From Pseudomonas sp. CBZ-4 (GTDB taxonomy: Bacteria; Pseudomonadota; Gammaproteobacteria; Pseudomonadales; Pseudomonadaceae), in the NCBI RefSeq assembly GCF_000346755.1, contig NZ_ANNV01000126.1, positions 1-59,454 of the forward strand: DNA of 59,454 bases. The letters are read 5' to 3'. A program made the position numbers and the translations under genes. The notes below the pieces were generated by a model. It searched no databases, was not told the DNA's origin, and saw only the letters and a list, made by a program, of their open reading frames with translations. Below are positions 21,875-30,880 of this stretch, one piece after another (position 1 is the stretch's first letter; every line of letters begins with the position of its first letter).

Positions 21875-22207
21875 GACAAGCACTCCAGGGATTGTGTATT
21901 CCGCTATACCGGAACTTGGTATGTAACAACGGAATAGACAGCAGAAAGTGTGCCACACGCCGTAACAGAAAAACACGCTGGGAATTAATTCATTAAAAAT
22001 CAGCAACATAAGCCTTTGCGTACGATGCGGCGTTACGCCGGCAGCTGAGGCCAACCTGCTACCCCAGGCCCCACGTTGCGGTGACAGGCCCCAATGCTGT
22101 GCGCCATTACGGCGTTACCGCGCACCGTTGCAGTGCGCATACCCCATGGAAAAATCCCCACGCTGGACTAGCCTTTGCACATCCCCGCCGACAAGGATCG
22201 CGCCCCG
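21875..22207. other. Divergent intergenic region with two nested inverted repeats
   Basis: No gene is seen in these 333 bases between the importer operon (minus) and a small secreted protein gene (plus). ATACC (21906-21910) and GGTAT (21918-21922) form an inverted repeat with a 7-base spacer. It is nested between TATTCCG (21897-21903) and CGGAATA (21930-21936). Both lie 23-62 bases upstream of the binding protein ATG, a likely place for IclR-type control. The rest shows no clear structure. Confidence 0.45.
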
Positions 22208-22456
22208 ATGAAGCTCAGCCTCACCCTGGTTTTATGCTCCTTTCTGGTCGCCACCAGCGCCTGGGCCAGCAACGACCGTCGCGACTGCAAGATCGAACTG
22301 CGCAAGCTCAACGAAGCCTTGAGCACCAACTACACCAGCCAGAACCACCACGGCTACCGCCAGGCCAAGGCCTCGCGGGACAACCTGGAATACAAGAAAT
22401 GCGCGAACCAGGCCCGCAAGGCGCGGGAACGCCTGGAGCGTGATGCGAACCTGTGA
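22208..22456 (+). CDS. Small secreted protein, function unknown
   Basis: This 82-residue protein starts with a signal peptide (MKLSLTLVLCSFLVATSAWA, cleaved before SNDRRD), leaving a mature chain of about 62 residues. The mature part is highly charged and probably helical, and holds two cysteines (DCKIELRK and YKKCANQ) that could pair in the periplasm. I do not recognise the family. It has its own start with GGAT-rich leader bases and is followed 76 bases later by a thioredoxin-like gene, which could be a coincidence. Confidence 0.7.
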   Translation: MKLSLTLVLCSFLVATSAWASNDRRDCKIELRKLNEALSTNYTSQNHHGYRQAKASRDNLEYKKCANQARKARERLERDANL

Positions 22457-22532
22457 AGGTTGACAGTAGACGGTCGTGAATCCTCGATTTAGCGTTGGCA
22501 CTCAATTGACGCCATGCAGGAGCGCCACCGTC

Positions 22533-22862
22533 ATGGGACTTGCCACCGCAACGATTGCCAATACCGAGGATTACCAACGAGTGCTGAGTACGTCACGCCC
22601 GGTGTTTCTGCTGTTTGTTTCAACCCACTGTCCTGCGTGTGCCGAAGCCGTGCCGCTGTTTGAAAAGGTTGCCGCCAAGTACCCCAGCGTCGTGAGCATG
22701 GTGCTTGACTGCGCACAAACCCCAAGACACCCCGAGGTCACGGGCACCCCGACCGGGCTGATCTATCTCGACGGGCAACTGCAAGAGAAACTCCAAGGCT
22801 TCGGCCCCTTGGAAGATCAGGCGCAAGTCGTGGAGGACACCTTCGCCCGTTACGCCAGTTAA
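22533..22862 (+). CDS. Thioredoxin-like protein
   Basis: This 109-residue protein has a thioredoxin fold with the active-site pair in CPAC (STHCPACAEAVPLF) and a conserved cis-proline region (VTGTPTGLIYLDG). It has no signal peptide, so it is probably a cytoplasmic thiol-disulfide reductase or sensor. I chose the ATG at 22533 because AGGAG lies about 10 bases upstream; a GTG at 22476 would add 19 residues. The CPAC dipeptide differs from the usual CGPC, so redox potential may differ. Confidence 0.82.
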   Translation: MGLATATIANTEDYQRVLSTSRPVFLLFVSTHCPACAEAVPLFEKVAAKYPSVVSMVLDCAQTPRHPEVTGTPTGLIYLDGQLQEKLQGFGPLEDQAQVVEDTFARYAS

Positions 22863-22927
22863 CCCTTGCACGGCCCTGACAGACGTCTACGCTGCTCGAA
22901 GCAGTCTCCGCCGAGCCAGGGTCAGCA

Positions 22928-24007
22928 ATGTTCAAGACCATTGAAGCCGAAGTCCTCAAGAAACTCCCCTCACCTGCCCTGCAACTTGAGTTCGCCCAGC
23001 ATGATTTCGAGCGGCTCAAGCCCTTCTGCCTGTTGATCTACCTCGCCAGCATCAGCATCTGGCTGGTGTTCAACCTGATCGTCAGCTTTCGCGGCGGCCA
23101 AGGCTTTACGTTCTACTCGGTGATATTTCTCAGCGCACTGTTGATCACCACGCTGGTCCTGGCCTTCAACACCCGGGTGCGCCACTTCCAGTGGATCAAC
23201 CTGATCTTCGTCAGCATCATCGCCATCGGCATCCGCCTGGTGATCGAAGGCCTGCCCATGGACCTGCATCCCGGCTGGCTGATCCTTGGCGCGTCGACCA
23301 TCCTCTACAGCGCATCCGTGCTGCCGCTCAGCCGCTGGGCATTCGCCGCCACGCTGGTCATCACTTGGGTGGTGCTCAACCCGTTCTACCTCACGGAAAC
23401 CTCGGTGCTGGAAGTCAAAGGCACCACGGTGTTCTTTTATTCCAGCTTTCTCAGCCTGCTGACCCTCTACAGCTTCCTGAAACTGCGCCAGGTCAAGCTG
23501 AGCAACTACATCATGGCCAAGCTGCTGCTGGACCAGGCCTACGTGGACACCCTGACCGACATCCCCAACCGCCGCGCGTTCATGGCCAGCGCCGGGCAGA
23601 AGCTCGCCCACCAACCACGCACGCACGACCATTACCTGGCGATGATCGACATCGACAACTTCAAGAAAGTGAATGACCGGTTTGGCCACGATGTTGGCGA
23701 CGATGTACTCAAGCGTGTCGCCCATGACATCCGCGCCGTGATGAACGACTACGACTACGCCCGCCTTGGCGGCGAAGAATTTGCCATCTACCTGGCAGGG
23801 GTACGCCGCGAAGACGCGGCGCAGTTGGCAGACCAGTTGTGCGCCCAGGTGCGCGCTGACGCCAGCCAGCACCCGGTGACCATCAGCATCGGCCTGGCCC
23901 GGGTGGAGGATGGCGAAACCCTGAACCAGGTGCTGATCAAGGCGGACCAGGCGTTGTATGTGTCAAAACATGCGGGCAAGGACCGCTTTACGTTTCACGC
24001 CCCATAG
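22928..24007 (+). CDS. Membrane-bound diguanylate cyclase (GGDEF)
   Basis: This 359-residue protein has an N-terminal membrane part with about five or six helices (residues 35-190) and a C-terminal GGDEF domain (about 200-355). The active site is GGEEF ([11 protein letters not shown]), preceded by [16 protein letters not shown], so c-di-GMP synthesis from two GTP is expected. The RxxD inhibitory site normally 5 residues before GGEEF is absent (MNDY there), which suggests it escapes product inhibition. Its 3' end overlaps the convergent TerC/CorC gene by 20 bases. Confidence 0.92.
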   Translation: MFKTIEAEVLKKLPSPALQLEFAQHDFERLKPFCLLIYLASISIWLVFNLIVSFRGGQGFTFYSVIFLSALLITTLVLAFNTRVRHFQWINLIFVSIIAIGIRLVIEGLPMDLHPGWLILGASTILYSASVLPLSRWAFAATLVITWVVLNPFYLTETSVLEVKGTTVFFYSSFLSLLTLYSFLKLRQVKLSNYIMAKLLLDQAYVDTLTDIPNRRAFMASAGQKLAHQPRTHDHYLAMIDIDNFKKVNDRFGHDVGDDVLKRVAHDIRAVMNDYDYARLGGEEFAIYLAGVRREDAAQLADQLCAQVRADASQHPVTISIGLARVEDGETLNQVLIKADQALYVSKHAGKDRFTFHAP

Positions 24008-25544
24008 CCACCTGGGTCACCCGCCGCTCCTCGACGGCCGCCACGGTCAGGCGCCAGCCCTCGTACACCAGGCTGTCGCCCACCACCGGCAGACGGTCCA
24101 GCAGGCTCATCACCAGGCCGGCGAGGGTCTGGTAGTCCTCGGTCGCCGTGGCGTTGAAGCCGGTGCGCTGGCGAATCTGGTTGAGGTTGAGCGCACCATT
24201 CACGCGAAAACCTGCCCCATCCTCGACAATGTCCGGCCCCTCGATTTCACTGGCGTCGGGCAGTTCACCGGCGATGGATTCAAGAATGTCGGTCATGCTC
24301 AGCACGCCCATGAAGTCACCGAATTCGTTGATCACAAAGGCGATGTGCGTGGATTCCTGGCGCATCTGCTCCAGGGCGTTGAGCACCGAGAAACTCTCCA
24401 GCAGGTTGATCGCCCGGCGTGCCAGGTGCTCCAGGTTGGGCTCGTTGCCGGCCAGGTACTCCTTGAGCAACTCCTTCTTGTGCACAAAACCCAGGGGCTC
24501 ATCCACCGCGCCATTACGGATCAACGGCAGGCGCGAGTAGGACGAATGCATCAGTTTCAGGCGAATCGTCTCGGCATCGTCCGCCAAGTCGATGCAGTCA
24601 ACCTTGGCCCGTGGCGTCATCAACGTCCGGATCGGCCGCTCGGCCAATTGCAGCACGCCGCTGATCATCACGCGCTCGCGGCGGTCAAACAGCGGGCCTT
24701 GCGCGGTATCCGGCTCGCCCAGCAGGTCGGCCACCTCTTCACCCACCTCTTCCACCGCGAGGCTACGGCCGCCGAGCAAGCGCATCACCGCATGGGCGGT
24801 GCGCTCACGTACCGGCAACACGCCTTGCGCCGACTTCTTGCGCCGGGCACGGGCAATCTGGTTGAACACTTCGATCAGGATCGAGAAACCGATGGCCGCA
24901 TACAGGTAGCCCTTCGGAATATGGAAGCCCAGGCCTTCGGCGGTCAGGGCGAAACCGATCATCATCAAGAAGCCCAGGCAGAGCATGATCACCGTCGGGT
25001 GCGCGTTGACGAAGCGGGTCAACGGCTTGCTCGCGACGATCATCACGCCGATGGACACGATCACCGCGATCATCATCACCGCCAGTTCATCCACCATGCC
25101 CACGGCAGTAATCACCGCATCGAGGGAGAACACCGCGTCGAGCACCACGATCTGCGCCACGATCGGCCAGAACATCGCATAGGCCGCATTGCCGCTGCGT
25201 TGGGCGACGTGGCCTTCGAGGCGTTCGTGCAATTCCATGGTGGCCTTGAACAACAGGAACACACCACCAAACAGCATGATCAGGTCGCGGCCGGAGAAGC
25301 TCTTGTCGAACACCTCGAACAGCGGCTGGGTGAGGGTCACCAACCACGAAATACTCGCCAGCAGGCCCAGGCGCATCAGCAACGCCAGGGACAAGCCGAT
25401 CAAGCGCGCACGGTCACGCTGCTCGGGCGGCAGTTTGTCCGCGAGGATCGCGATAAACACCAGGTTGTCGATACCCAGCACCAGTTCCAGCACAATCAAG
25501 GTCAACAGGCCGAGCCAGGCCGTTGGATCCGCTAACCATTCCAT
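23988..25544 (-). CDS. TerC-family membrane protein with CBS and CorC/HlyC domains
   Basis: This 518-residue protein has three parts. An N-terminal TerC domain (about residues 1-230, seven or so helices, with [22 protein letters not shown] and [19 protein letters not shown]) carries acidic residues in the membrane thought to bind metal. A pair of CBS domains (about 300-425) follows, then a CorC_HlyC domain (about 435-515). This layout matches the YoaE/YegH proteins of enterobacteria. Roles proposed for TerC proteins include metal (manganese, calcium) export and help for secreted metalloenzymes; the role here is unproven. No manganese riboswitch was recognised in the 250 bases upstream. Confidence 0.9.
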   Translation of the reverse strand: MEWLADPTAWLGLLTLIVLELVLGIDNLVFIAILADKLPPEQRDRARLIGLSLALLMRLGLLASISWLVTLTQPLFEVFDKSFSGRDLIMLFGGVFLLFKATMELHERLEGHVAQRSGNAAYAMFWPIVAQIVVLDAVFSLDAVITAVGMVDELAVMMIAVIVSIGVMIVASKPLTRFVNAHPTVIMLCLGFLMMIGFALTAEGLGFHIPKGYLYAAIGFSILIEVFNQIARARRKKSAQGVLPVRERTAHAVMRLLGGRSLAVEEVGEEVADLLGEPDTAQGPLFDRRERVMISGVLQLAERPIRTLMTPRAKVDCIDLADDAETIRLKLMHSSYSRLPLIRNGAVDEPLGFVHKKELLKEYLAGNEPNLEHLARRAINLLESFSVLNALEQMRQESTHIAFVINEFGDFMGVLSMTDILESIAGELPDASEIEGPDIVEDGAGFRVNGALNLNQIRQRTGFNATATEDYQTLAGLVMSLLDRLPVVGDSLVYEGWRLTVAAVEERRVTQVAMGRET

Positions 25545-25797
25545 TTATAGAGTCTCTTTAATTCGAAGTTCAGAATGCCGGGCACAGCAATGCGCGGTCA
25601 GTGGACCGGGACAAGGTTAGCAGTCGAAATACGGGATGCTTCAGCGGGAACGGCAGCAGCGGATGTCTTGGGGAAAGACGACTGGGGGGCTCCGAGAGGG
25701 TGTTCATGCAAATCCTGCGATAAAAAAGGACTTGAATCGTACAGCCGAAAGGTAAATTTCCTACAACGCAAAACTATTACAAGATCTGTAATCGTGT

Positions 25798-26667
25798 TCA
25801 GCGAGGCGTTTTTACCTGCTGGATAAACCGCGCGACCGCCGGTGCTTTTTCAAACCGGCGGTGAATCAGCGACAGCCACGACGATGCGTCACTGCCTTGA
25901 ATGGGCCGGTACAGCACATTCGGCAGCGTCACATGCCCCACCACCGACGCCGGCACCACCGCGACGCCCTGCCCCAGCGAGACCAGCGCCAGCACCGCGA
26001 CCAAGCCACCCGGCTGCGGCCCCAGGCGCGGCGCATAACCGCCCTGGGCGGCCACATGCAGCGTGCCGCTGATCTGCTCCGGCAGGATAAAGGTCTCGTT
26101 TTGCAGGTGTTCGCAGCCGATGGCTTTCAATCCCAGCAGCCAGGAACCTTGCGCCACGGCCAGGACAAACCCTTCGCTGTCCAGGCGTACCGCTTCCACG
26201 CCATCGGGCAGGGTCATGGGCGAGCGGACGTAACCAATGTCATTCCGCCCATCCGCCACCGCGCCGGGCAATGCGGCCATCGCGCATTCGCGCACATTCA
26301 CGCTCACATCGGGAAACGCCTGGCTGAACGCCTGCATCTGCCGCTGCAACACGCCGCCATATACCGCTGATGCCACATAACCCAGTTCGATATGCCCGAT
26401 GTCGCCGCGCCCGGCCCGTTGGGCATGGCGCTGGGCGCATTCGAATTGGCGCACGGTGGCCTCGGCTTCCTGCACCAGGGCCGCGCCCGCTTCGGTCAGG
26501 CTGACTTCGCGCTGCTGGCGGATAAACAAGCGCGTGCCCAGGGTGGTTTCCATGTCCTGGATCTGCCGGCTCAAGGTCGGCGGCGCGATGCCCAGTTGCT
26601 CGGCGGCGCGGGTGAAGTTGCGTTGCCAGGCCACGGCCAGGAAGTAGCGGAAGTGACGAATTTCCAT
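25798..26667 (-). CDS. LysR-family transcriptional regulator
   Basis: This 289-residue regulator has the LysR N-terminal helix-turn-helix (FLAVAWQRNFTRAAEQLGIAP, then PTLSRQIQDMETTLGTRLF) and a co-inducer binding domain. The gene is divergent from an MFS transporter, with 151 bases between the start codons that hold a perfect TTGCC-N10-GGCAA repeat. By the usual LysR logic it activates the transporter and represses itself. The ligand is unknown. Confidence 0.92.
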   Translation of the reverse strand: MEIRHFRYFLAVAWQRNFTRAAEQLGIAPPTLSRQIQDMETTLGTRLFIRQQREVSLTEAGAALVQEAEATVRQFECAQRHAQRAGRGDIGHIELGYVASAVYGGVLQRQMQAFSQAFPDVSVNVRECAMAALPGAVADGRNDIGYVRSPMTLPDGVEAVRLDSEGFVLAVAQGSWLLGLKAIGCEHLQNETFILPEQISGTLHVAAQGGYAPRLGPQPGGLVAVLALVSLGQGVAVVPASVVGHVTLPNVLYRPIQGSDASSWLSLIHRRFEKAPAVARFIQQVKTPR

Positions 26668-26700
26668 CGCAGGATTAGCTCAAAGGTAATGAAGTTCTTA

Positions 26701-26720
26701 TTGCCACCTAACAAAGGCAA
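26701..26720. promoter_or_regulatory. Candidate LysR operator (TTGCC-N10-GGCAA)
   Basis: A perfect 20-base interrupted palindrome lies 34 bases upstream of the lysR ATG and about 100 upstream of the MFS ATG. Size, symmetry and place fit a LysR recognition site shared by divergent genes. A weak sigma-70-like pair, TTGGAC (26723) and TATCCT (26745) with 16 bases between, may serve the transporter. Confidence 0.6.
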
Positions 26721-26818
26721 CGTTGGACGACGATAAGCTGGGCCTATCCTAACAGCCAGAGAGCCTTTGCGATGCCTTGCGATTTCACACCCACCATTGC
26801 CTGCCGGGTAATCTGCCC

Positions 26819-28366
26819 ATGAAGCCCGTCAGCCCACGCTTGACGTTGCTCACCGCCTCCGGCGTCTGCTCGCTGATTGTGCTCGACACCAATATCGTCG
26901 CGGTCACCCTGCCAAGCATCGCCCGCGACCTGGGGGCCAATTTCGCCGATATCGAGTGGGTCGTCAGCGCCTATATGCTGGCCTTCGCCGCGCTGCTGTT
27001 GCCCGCCGGCAGCCTTGCCGACCGCTTCGGGCGCAAGAAAACCCTGGTCTGGGGCTTGAGTATTTTCATCCTCGCGTCCCTGGGTTGCGGCGCTGCGCCC
27101 AGCGCGTTGTGGCTGGACATCGCCCGCGCCGTCAAAGGCGTCGGTGCAGCGCTGTTGCTGACCTCGGCCCTGGCGTCCATCGGCCACACCTTCCACGATG
27201 AGGTGGAGCGCGCCAAAGCCTGGGCCTTCTGGGGCGCGTGCATGGGCGTGGCGATGACCGCCGCGCCGACCCTCGGCGGTCTGATTACCGAGTACCTGGG
27301 CTGGCGCTGGATTTTCTACCTCAACCTGCCCGTGGGCCTGGCACTGATGGCGCTGGTACTGCGGGCCATCCCGGAATCCCGCGATACCCAGTCCGCCCGC
27401 CTTGATCCCTGGGGCAGCCTGGCGTTCAGCGCCAGCCTGCTGTGCCTGATCTGGGGGCTGATCGAGGCCAACCGCATCGGCTGGGACAACCCGCTGACCT
27501 ATGCGCGCCTGCTAGGTGGCGCGGCGCTGTTGGCCGTATTTGTGCTGGTCGAACGCGTGCAGCAACGGCCTATGGTGGACCTGCAACTGTTTCGCCACCC
27601 GCGTTTTATCGGCGCCTTGCTCGGGATGTTTGCCTACGCCGGGTGCGCGCAAGTGATGATGACGCTGCTGCCCTTCTACCTGCAGAACGGCCTGAGGTTC
27701 TCCGCCATCGCGTCGGGCCTGGGCATGTTGCCGTTCGCCCTGACCATGCTGGTATGCCCCCGCATCGGCGCACGCCTGGCGGGGCGTTTTACCCCGGCGA
27801 CGATGATGGCCGCCGGCTTGACCCTGGTGGGCTGCGGCAACTTGCTCAGCGCGTGGGCGGTGAATGCGGGCGGTTACCTGCCCTTCGCCTTGGCGATTGC
27901 GATCACGGGGGCCGGCGCGGGCTTGCTCAATGGCGATACGCAGAAAAACATCATGGCCTGCGTGCCGCGCGACCGTGTCGGGATGGCCTCGGGGATGAGT
28001 ACCACCATGCGTTTCAGCGCAATCATGCTGGCCATTGGCGTGTATGGGGCGTTGTTAAGCAGCCACAGCGAGCAATTGTTGGCGGCGAGTATCGATGCGC
28101 AGTGGCAGGGCCAGGTGGCCGGGATCGCGTCGCGGGTGGTGGCCGGTGACATGCCAGCGGCGATGGGGTTGTTGCCGGCGTCGGCAAGGGCCGGTGTGCA
28201 ACCGCTGGCACAGCAGGCGTTTGTCGGTGGTTTCGGTGGGGTGTTGTGGGTGGCGGGATGGTTGGGGTTGCTGGGGGCGTTGGTGGTGGGGCTGCTGATG
28301 CGCTACCCGATCAATGTGGGAGCGGGCTTGCCCGCGATTACAGGGCGTCAGTCGATACATGAGTGA
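26819..28366 (+). CDS. MFS transporter, DHA2 (EmrB/QacA) type
   Basis: This 515-residue transporter has 14 predicted helices, as in the DHA2 drug/proton antiporters. Family motifs include VLDTNIVAVTLPSIARDLG in helix 1 and GSLADRFGRKKTLVWG (motif A). Export of a toxic compound by proton antiport is the likely role. The last 19 residues, from NVGAGLPA on, are encoded by the left arm of a REP element, so the repeat has replaced the original C-terminus. I used the ATG at 26819, which starts at MKPVSPRLTLL. Confidence 0.88.
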   Translation: MKPVSPRLTLLTASGVCSLIVLDTNIVAVTLPSIARDLGANFADIEWVVSAYMLAFAALLLPAGSLADRFGRKKTLVWGLSIFILASLGCGAAPSALWLDIARAVKGVGAALLLTSALASIGHTFHDEVERAKAWAFWGACMGVAMTAAPTLGGLITEYLGWRWIFYLNLPVGLALMALVLRAIPESRDTQSARLDPWGSLAFSASLLCLIWGLIEANRIGWDNPLTYARLLGGAALLAVFVLVERVQQRPMVDLQLFRHPRFIGALLGMFAYAGCAQVMMTLLPFYLQNGLRFSAIASGLGMLPFALTMLVCPRIGARLAGRFTPATMMAAGLTLVGCGNLLSAWAVNAGGYLPFALAIAITGAGAGLLNGDTQKNIMACVPRDRVGMASGMSTTMRFSAIMLAIGVYGALLSSHSEQLLAASIDAQWQGQVAGIASRVVAGDMPAAMGLLPASARAGVQPLAQQAFVGGFGGVLWVAGWLGLLGALVVGLLMRYPINVGAGLPAITGRQSIHE

Positions 28367-28403
28367 CTGATCCACCGCATTCGCGGGCAAGCCCGCTCCC
28401 ACA
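28315..28403. repeat. REPIN, B type, overlapping the MFS stop codon
   Basis: An inverted pair of B-type REPs (TGTGGGAGCGGGCTTGCCCG ... GCCCGCTCCCACA). Its first 52 bases are read as the C-terminal codons and stop of the MFS gene. It separates that gene from convergent sohB. Confidence 0.9.
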
Positions 28404-28431
28404 AGGGACTGCTAACATCCGAGAGGTCGGA

Positions 28432-29457
28432 TTACCAAAAGCGCTGCTGGGTCAACCGGCTCCACCAGGTCAGCAGCACGCGGTCCACTGAACCGCTGGC
28501 CGCCAGGCCCACACGTTCCTGCAAGCTTTTGCGCTCGGCATAGTGCAGGTGGAACACCTCGGCGGTCTTGGCCTTGGTCGCCAGGTATTCGTCGCTGGTT
28601 TGCAGTTCGTCCACCAGTTGTTTGTCGAGCGCGGCAACACCCAGCCACACTTCCCCAGTCGCCACCTCATCGATCGCCAACTGCGGGCGATAGCGCGAGA
28701 CGAAGTTCTTGAACAACTGATGGGTGATATCCAGGTCTTCCTGGAACTTCTCCCGGCCCTTCTCGGTATTTTCGCCAAACACCGTGAGGGTGCGTTTGTA
28801 CTCACCGGCGGTCAGCACTTCAAAGTCGATGTCGTGCTTTTTCAGCAAGCGGTTGACGTTGGGCAGCTGCGCGACCACGCCAATCGAACCGAGGATGGCG
28901 AACGGGGCGCTGATAATTTTCTCGCCGATGCACGCCATCATGTAGCCGCCGCTGGCCGCGACCTTGTCGATGCACACGGTCAGCGGCACGCCCGCCTGGC
29001 GGATACGCGCCAGTTGCGACGACGCCAGGCCGTAGCTATGGACCATGCCGCCACCGCTTTCCAGGCGCAGCACCACTTCGTCCTTGGGTGTGGCAAGGCT
29101 GAGCAGCGCAGTGATTTCATGGCGCAGGCTTTCGGTGGCCGAGGCCTTGATGTCGCCATTGAAATCCAGCACAAACACCCGTGGCTTGGCCTCGGGCTTT
29201 TTCTTGCTGTTCTTCTTTTCGGCTTTGCTTTCGGACTTGCGCAAGGCCTTGAGCTGGTCCTTGTCGAGCAGGGTGGATTCCAGGCGCTCGCGCAGGCCCT
29301 TGTAGAAATCATTGAGTTTGCTGACCTGCAATTGGCCAGCGGATTTGCGACGACCTTTGCTGCGCAAGGCGGCGAAGCTGATCAGTACCACCAGAATAGC
29401 GACCACCAGGGTGACGGTCTTCGCTAAGAAGCTCGCGTATTCGGCCAGAAAATCCAT
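28432..29457 (-). CDS. sohB: SohB-type inner-membrane serine protease
   Basis: This 341-residue protein matches E. coli SohB in length and layout. It has an N-terminal membrane anchor (residues 12-32), a basic linker rich in lysine, and a ClpP-like signal peptide peptidase A domain. The likely catalytic serine is in VAASGGYMMA and the catalytic lysine in AGEYKRTLT. SohB faces the periplasm and cleaves membrane-associated peptides. Its start codon region has a good ribosome binding site (AAGGAGC). Confidence 0.93.
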   Translation of the reverse strand: MDFLAEYASFLAKTVTLVVAILVVLISFAALRSKGRRKSAGQLQVSKLNDFYKGLRERLESTLLDKDQLKALRKSESKAEKKNSKKKPEAKPRVFVLDFNGDIKASATESLRHEITALLSLATPKDEVVLRLESGGGMVHSYGLASSQLARIRQAGVPLTVCIDKVAASGGYMMACIGEKIISAPFAILGSIGVVAQLPNVNRLLKKHDIDFEVLTAGEYKRTLTVFGENTEKGREKFQEDLDITHQLFKNFVSRYRPQLAIDEVATGEVWLGVAALDKQLVDELQTSDEYLATKAKTAEVFHLHYAERKSLQERVGLAASGSVDRVLLTWWSRLTQQRFW

Positions 29458-29590
29458 GTTGCTCCTTACAAGTGCAGTGCGCCAGGCGCGGATTGCCCCA
29501 GCATACCGGCGGCACCGCGTTCGGGCCAGTGATCAAACCGCCAGCAAGCGGGCCTCCAACGGGCTTTTAAAACAAGCGTATGTTTTTCCA

Positions 29591-29619
29591 TTGACAGCTC
29601 GCAGGCATCCCCATAACCT
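29591..29619 (+). promoter_or_regulatory. Possible sigma-70 promoter for the histidine phosphatase gene
   Basis: A perfect -35 TTGACA (29591-29596) is followed 17 bases later by TAACCT (29614-29619), a weak -10. It lies 33 bases before the GTG start at 29652. Confidence 0.4.
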
Positions 29620-29651
29620 CGCCAGACTTTCAACGTACCGGGAAAACGGAC

Positions 29652-30362
29652 GTGGGCAGCATCTATCTGATTCGACATGGCCAAGCCTCCTTCGGTGCAG
29701 ACGACTATGACGTCCTGTCGCCCGTCGGCGTGGAACAAGCGCAAGTGCTCGGGCGCCACCTGGCCGATCTGGGCGTGACGTTCGACCGCTGCCTCGCCGG
29801 CGACCTGCGCCGCCAGCAGCACACCGCCAGCGCCGCCTTCGAGCAGTACAGCGCCCGCGGCCTGCCGGTACCGGCAGTCGAGGTGGACAGCGCCTTCAAC
29901 GAGTTCGACGCCGATGCAATCATCCGCGCCCTGCTCCCCGACCTGCTCACCAGCGAACCCGAAGCCCTGGAGATCCTGCGCAATGCCGCGCAGAACCGCA
30001 GCGAGTTCCAGCGCATCTTCGCCCTGATTATCGAACGCTGGCTGGCCGGCACCTATGACCCACCGGGGCTGGAGAGCTGGCTGGGGTTTGTCGAACGGGT
30101 CCAGGGTGGCCTGCAACGCATTCTCGAAGCGGCGGACAACGCGCAGAAAATCGCCGTGTTTACTTCCGGCGGCACCATCACTGCCCTGCTCCACCTGATT
30201 ACCCGGATGCCTGCCGCCCAGGCCTTCGAACTGAACTGGCAAATTGTTAACACCTCGCTCAACCAGCTGAAATTCCGCGGTCGCGAGGTGGCCCTGGCTT
30301 CCTTCAACAGCCACACCCACTTGCAACTGTTGAAGGCGCCGCAGCTCATCACCTTCCGATGA
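29652..30362 (+). CDS. Histidine phosphatase (phosphoglycerate mutase-like) family protein
   Basis: This 236-residue protein has the branch signature IYLIRHGQASFG with the phospho-accepting histidine near residue 9 and a second active-site region at FTSGGTITALLH near residue 175. It is a phosphatase or mutase of unknown substrate. It starts at GTG. The next gene, an SCP2-domain protein, begins 56 bases downstream on the same strand, and the pair is probably one operon. Confidence 0.88.
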   Translation: MGSIYLIRHGQASFGADDYDVLSPVGVEQAQVLGRHLADLGVTFDRCLAGDLRRQQHTASAAFEQYSARGLPVPAVEVDSAFNEFDADAIIRALLPDLLTSEPEALEILRNAAQNRSEFQRIFALIIERWLAGTYDPPGLESWLGFVERVQGGLQRILEAADNAQKIAVFTSGGTITALLHLITRMPAAQAFELNWQIVNTSLNQLKFRGREVALASFNSHTHLQLLKAPQLITFR

Positions 30363-30418
30363 GCTGCGGCCAACCGTGACCCCAAGGTCACTGGACTCAC
30401 CATAAAAGGATCGAAACC

Positions 30419-30733
30419 ATGACTGACGTAGCCAAAGCTGTAGAAGCAATGAAAGCCAAATTCAACCCAGGCGCCGCTGACGGCCTGGACCTGGTATTCG
30501 GTTTCCGCATCGACGACACCAAGAACTTCTCCCTGATCGTCAAGGACAAGACCTGCGAATTGCAGGAAGGCGAAAACCCAGACGCCCAAGTGACGCTGGT
30601 CATGGACAGCGAAACCCTGGAAGGCATCGTTGACGGTTCCACCGACGGCATGCAGGCCTTCATGGGCGGCAAACTGCGCACCGAAGGCGACATGATGCTG
30701 GCGATGAAGCTGAGCGAGCTGTTCCCTTCCTGA
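30419..30733 (+). CDS. SCP2 sterol-binding domain protein
   Basis: This 104-residue protein is a single SCP2 domain, a hydrophobic pocket that binds lipids. Typical segments are LVFGFRIDD, ANPDAQ-like NPDAQVTLVMD, and the closing GGKLRTEGDMMLAMKL. It has no signal peptide. Its cellular ligand is not known. It lies in a probable operon with the histidine phosphatase and is followed by a REPIN. Confidence 0.92.
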   Translation: MTDVAKAVEAMKAKFNPGAADGLDLVFGFRIDDTKNFSLIVKDKTCELQEGENPDAQVTLVMDSETLEGIVDGSTDGMQAFMGGKLRTEGDMMLAMKLSELFPS

Positions 30734-30755
30734 TTCAAGGTCCAGCCTGAATCCC

Positions 30756-30861
30756 TGTGGGAGCGGGCTTGTGTGGGAGCGGGCTTGCCCGCGATTGCGG
30801 CGTATCAGTCAATACATTCAGTGACTGACGCACCGCATTCGCGGGCAAGCCCGCTCCCACA
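30756..30861. repeat. REPIN with duplicated 16-base tip, B type
   Basis: The left tip TGTGGGAGCGGGCTTG occurs twice in a row (30756-30771 and 30772-30787) before the rest of the B-type REPIN. It lies between the SCP2 gene and the convergent glycosidase gene. Confidence 0.9.
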
Positions 30862-30880
30862 TTTTGATCTGCTGTGATGC

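Noticed and set aside
23958..25535. 525-codon plus-strand frame opposite the TerC/CorC gene
   Set aside because: Rich in His, Gln and Arg with no domain, as expected for a shadow of a real GC-rich gene.
25545..25797. Manganese (yybP-ykoY) riboswitch before the TerC-family gene
   Set aside because: Some TerC genes have this riboswitch, but its conserved motifs could not be found in the minus-strand leader.
25575..25826. 83-codon frame between the TerC and LysR genes
   Set aside because: No family, no ribosome binding site, and it runs into the 3' end of the lysR gene. The 253-base gap shows no other convincing feature.
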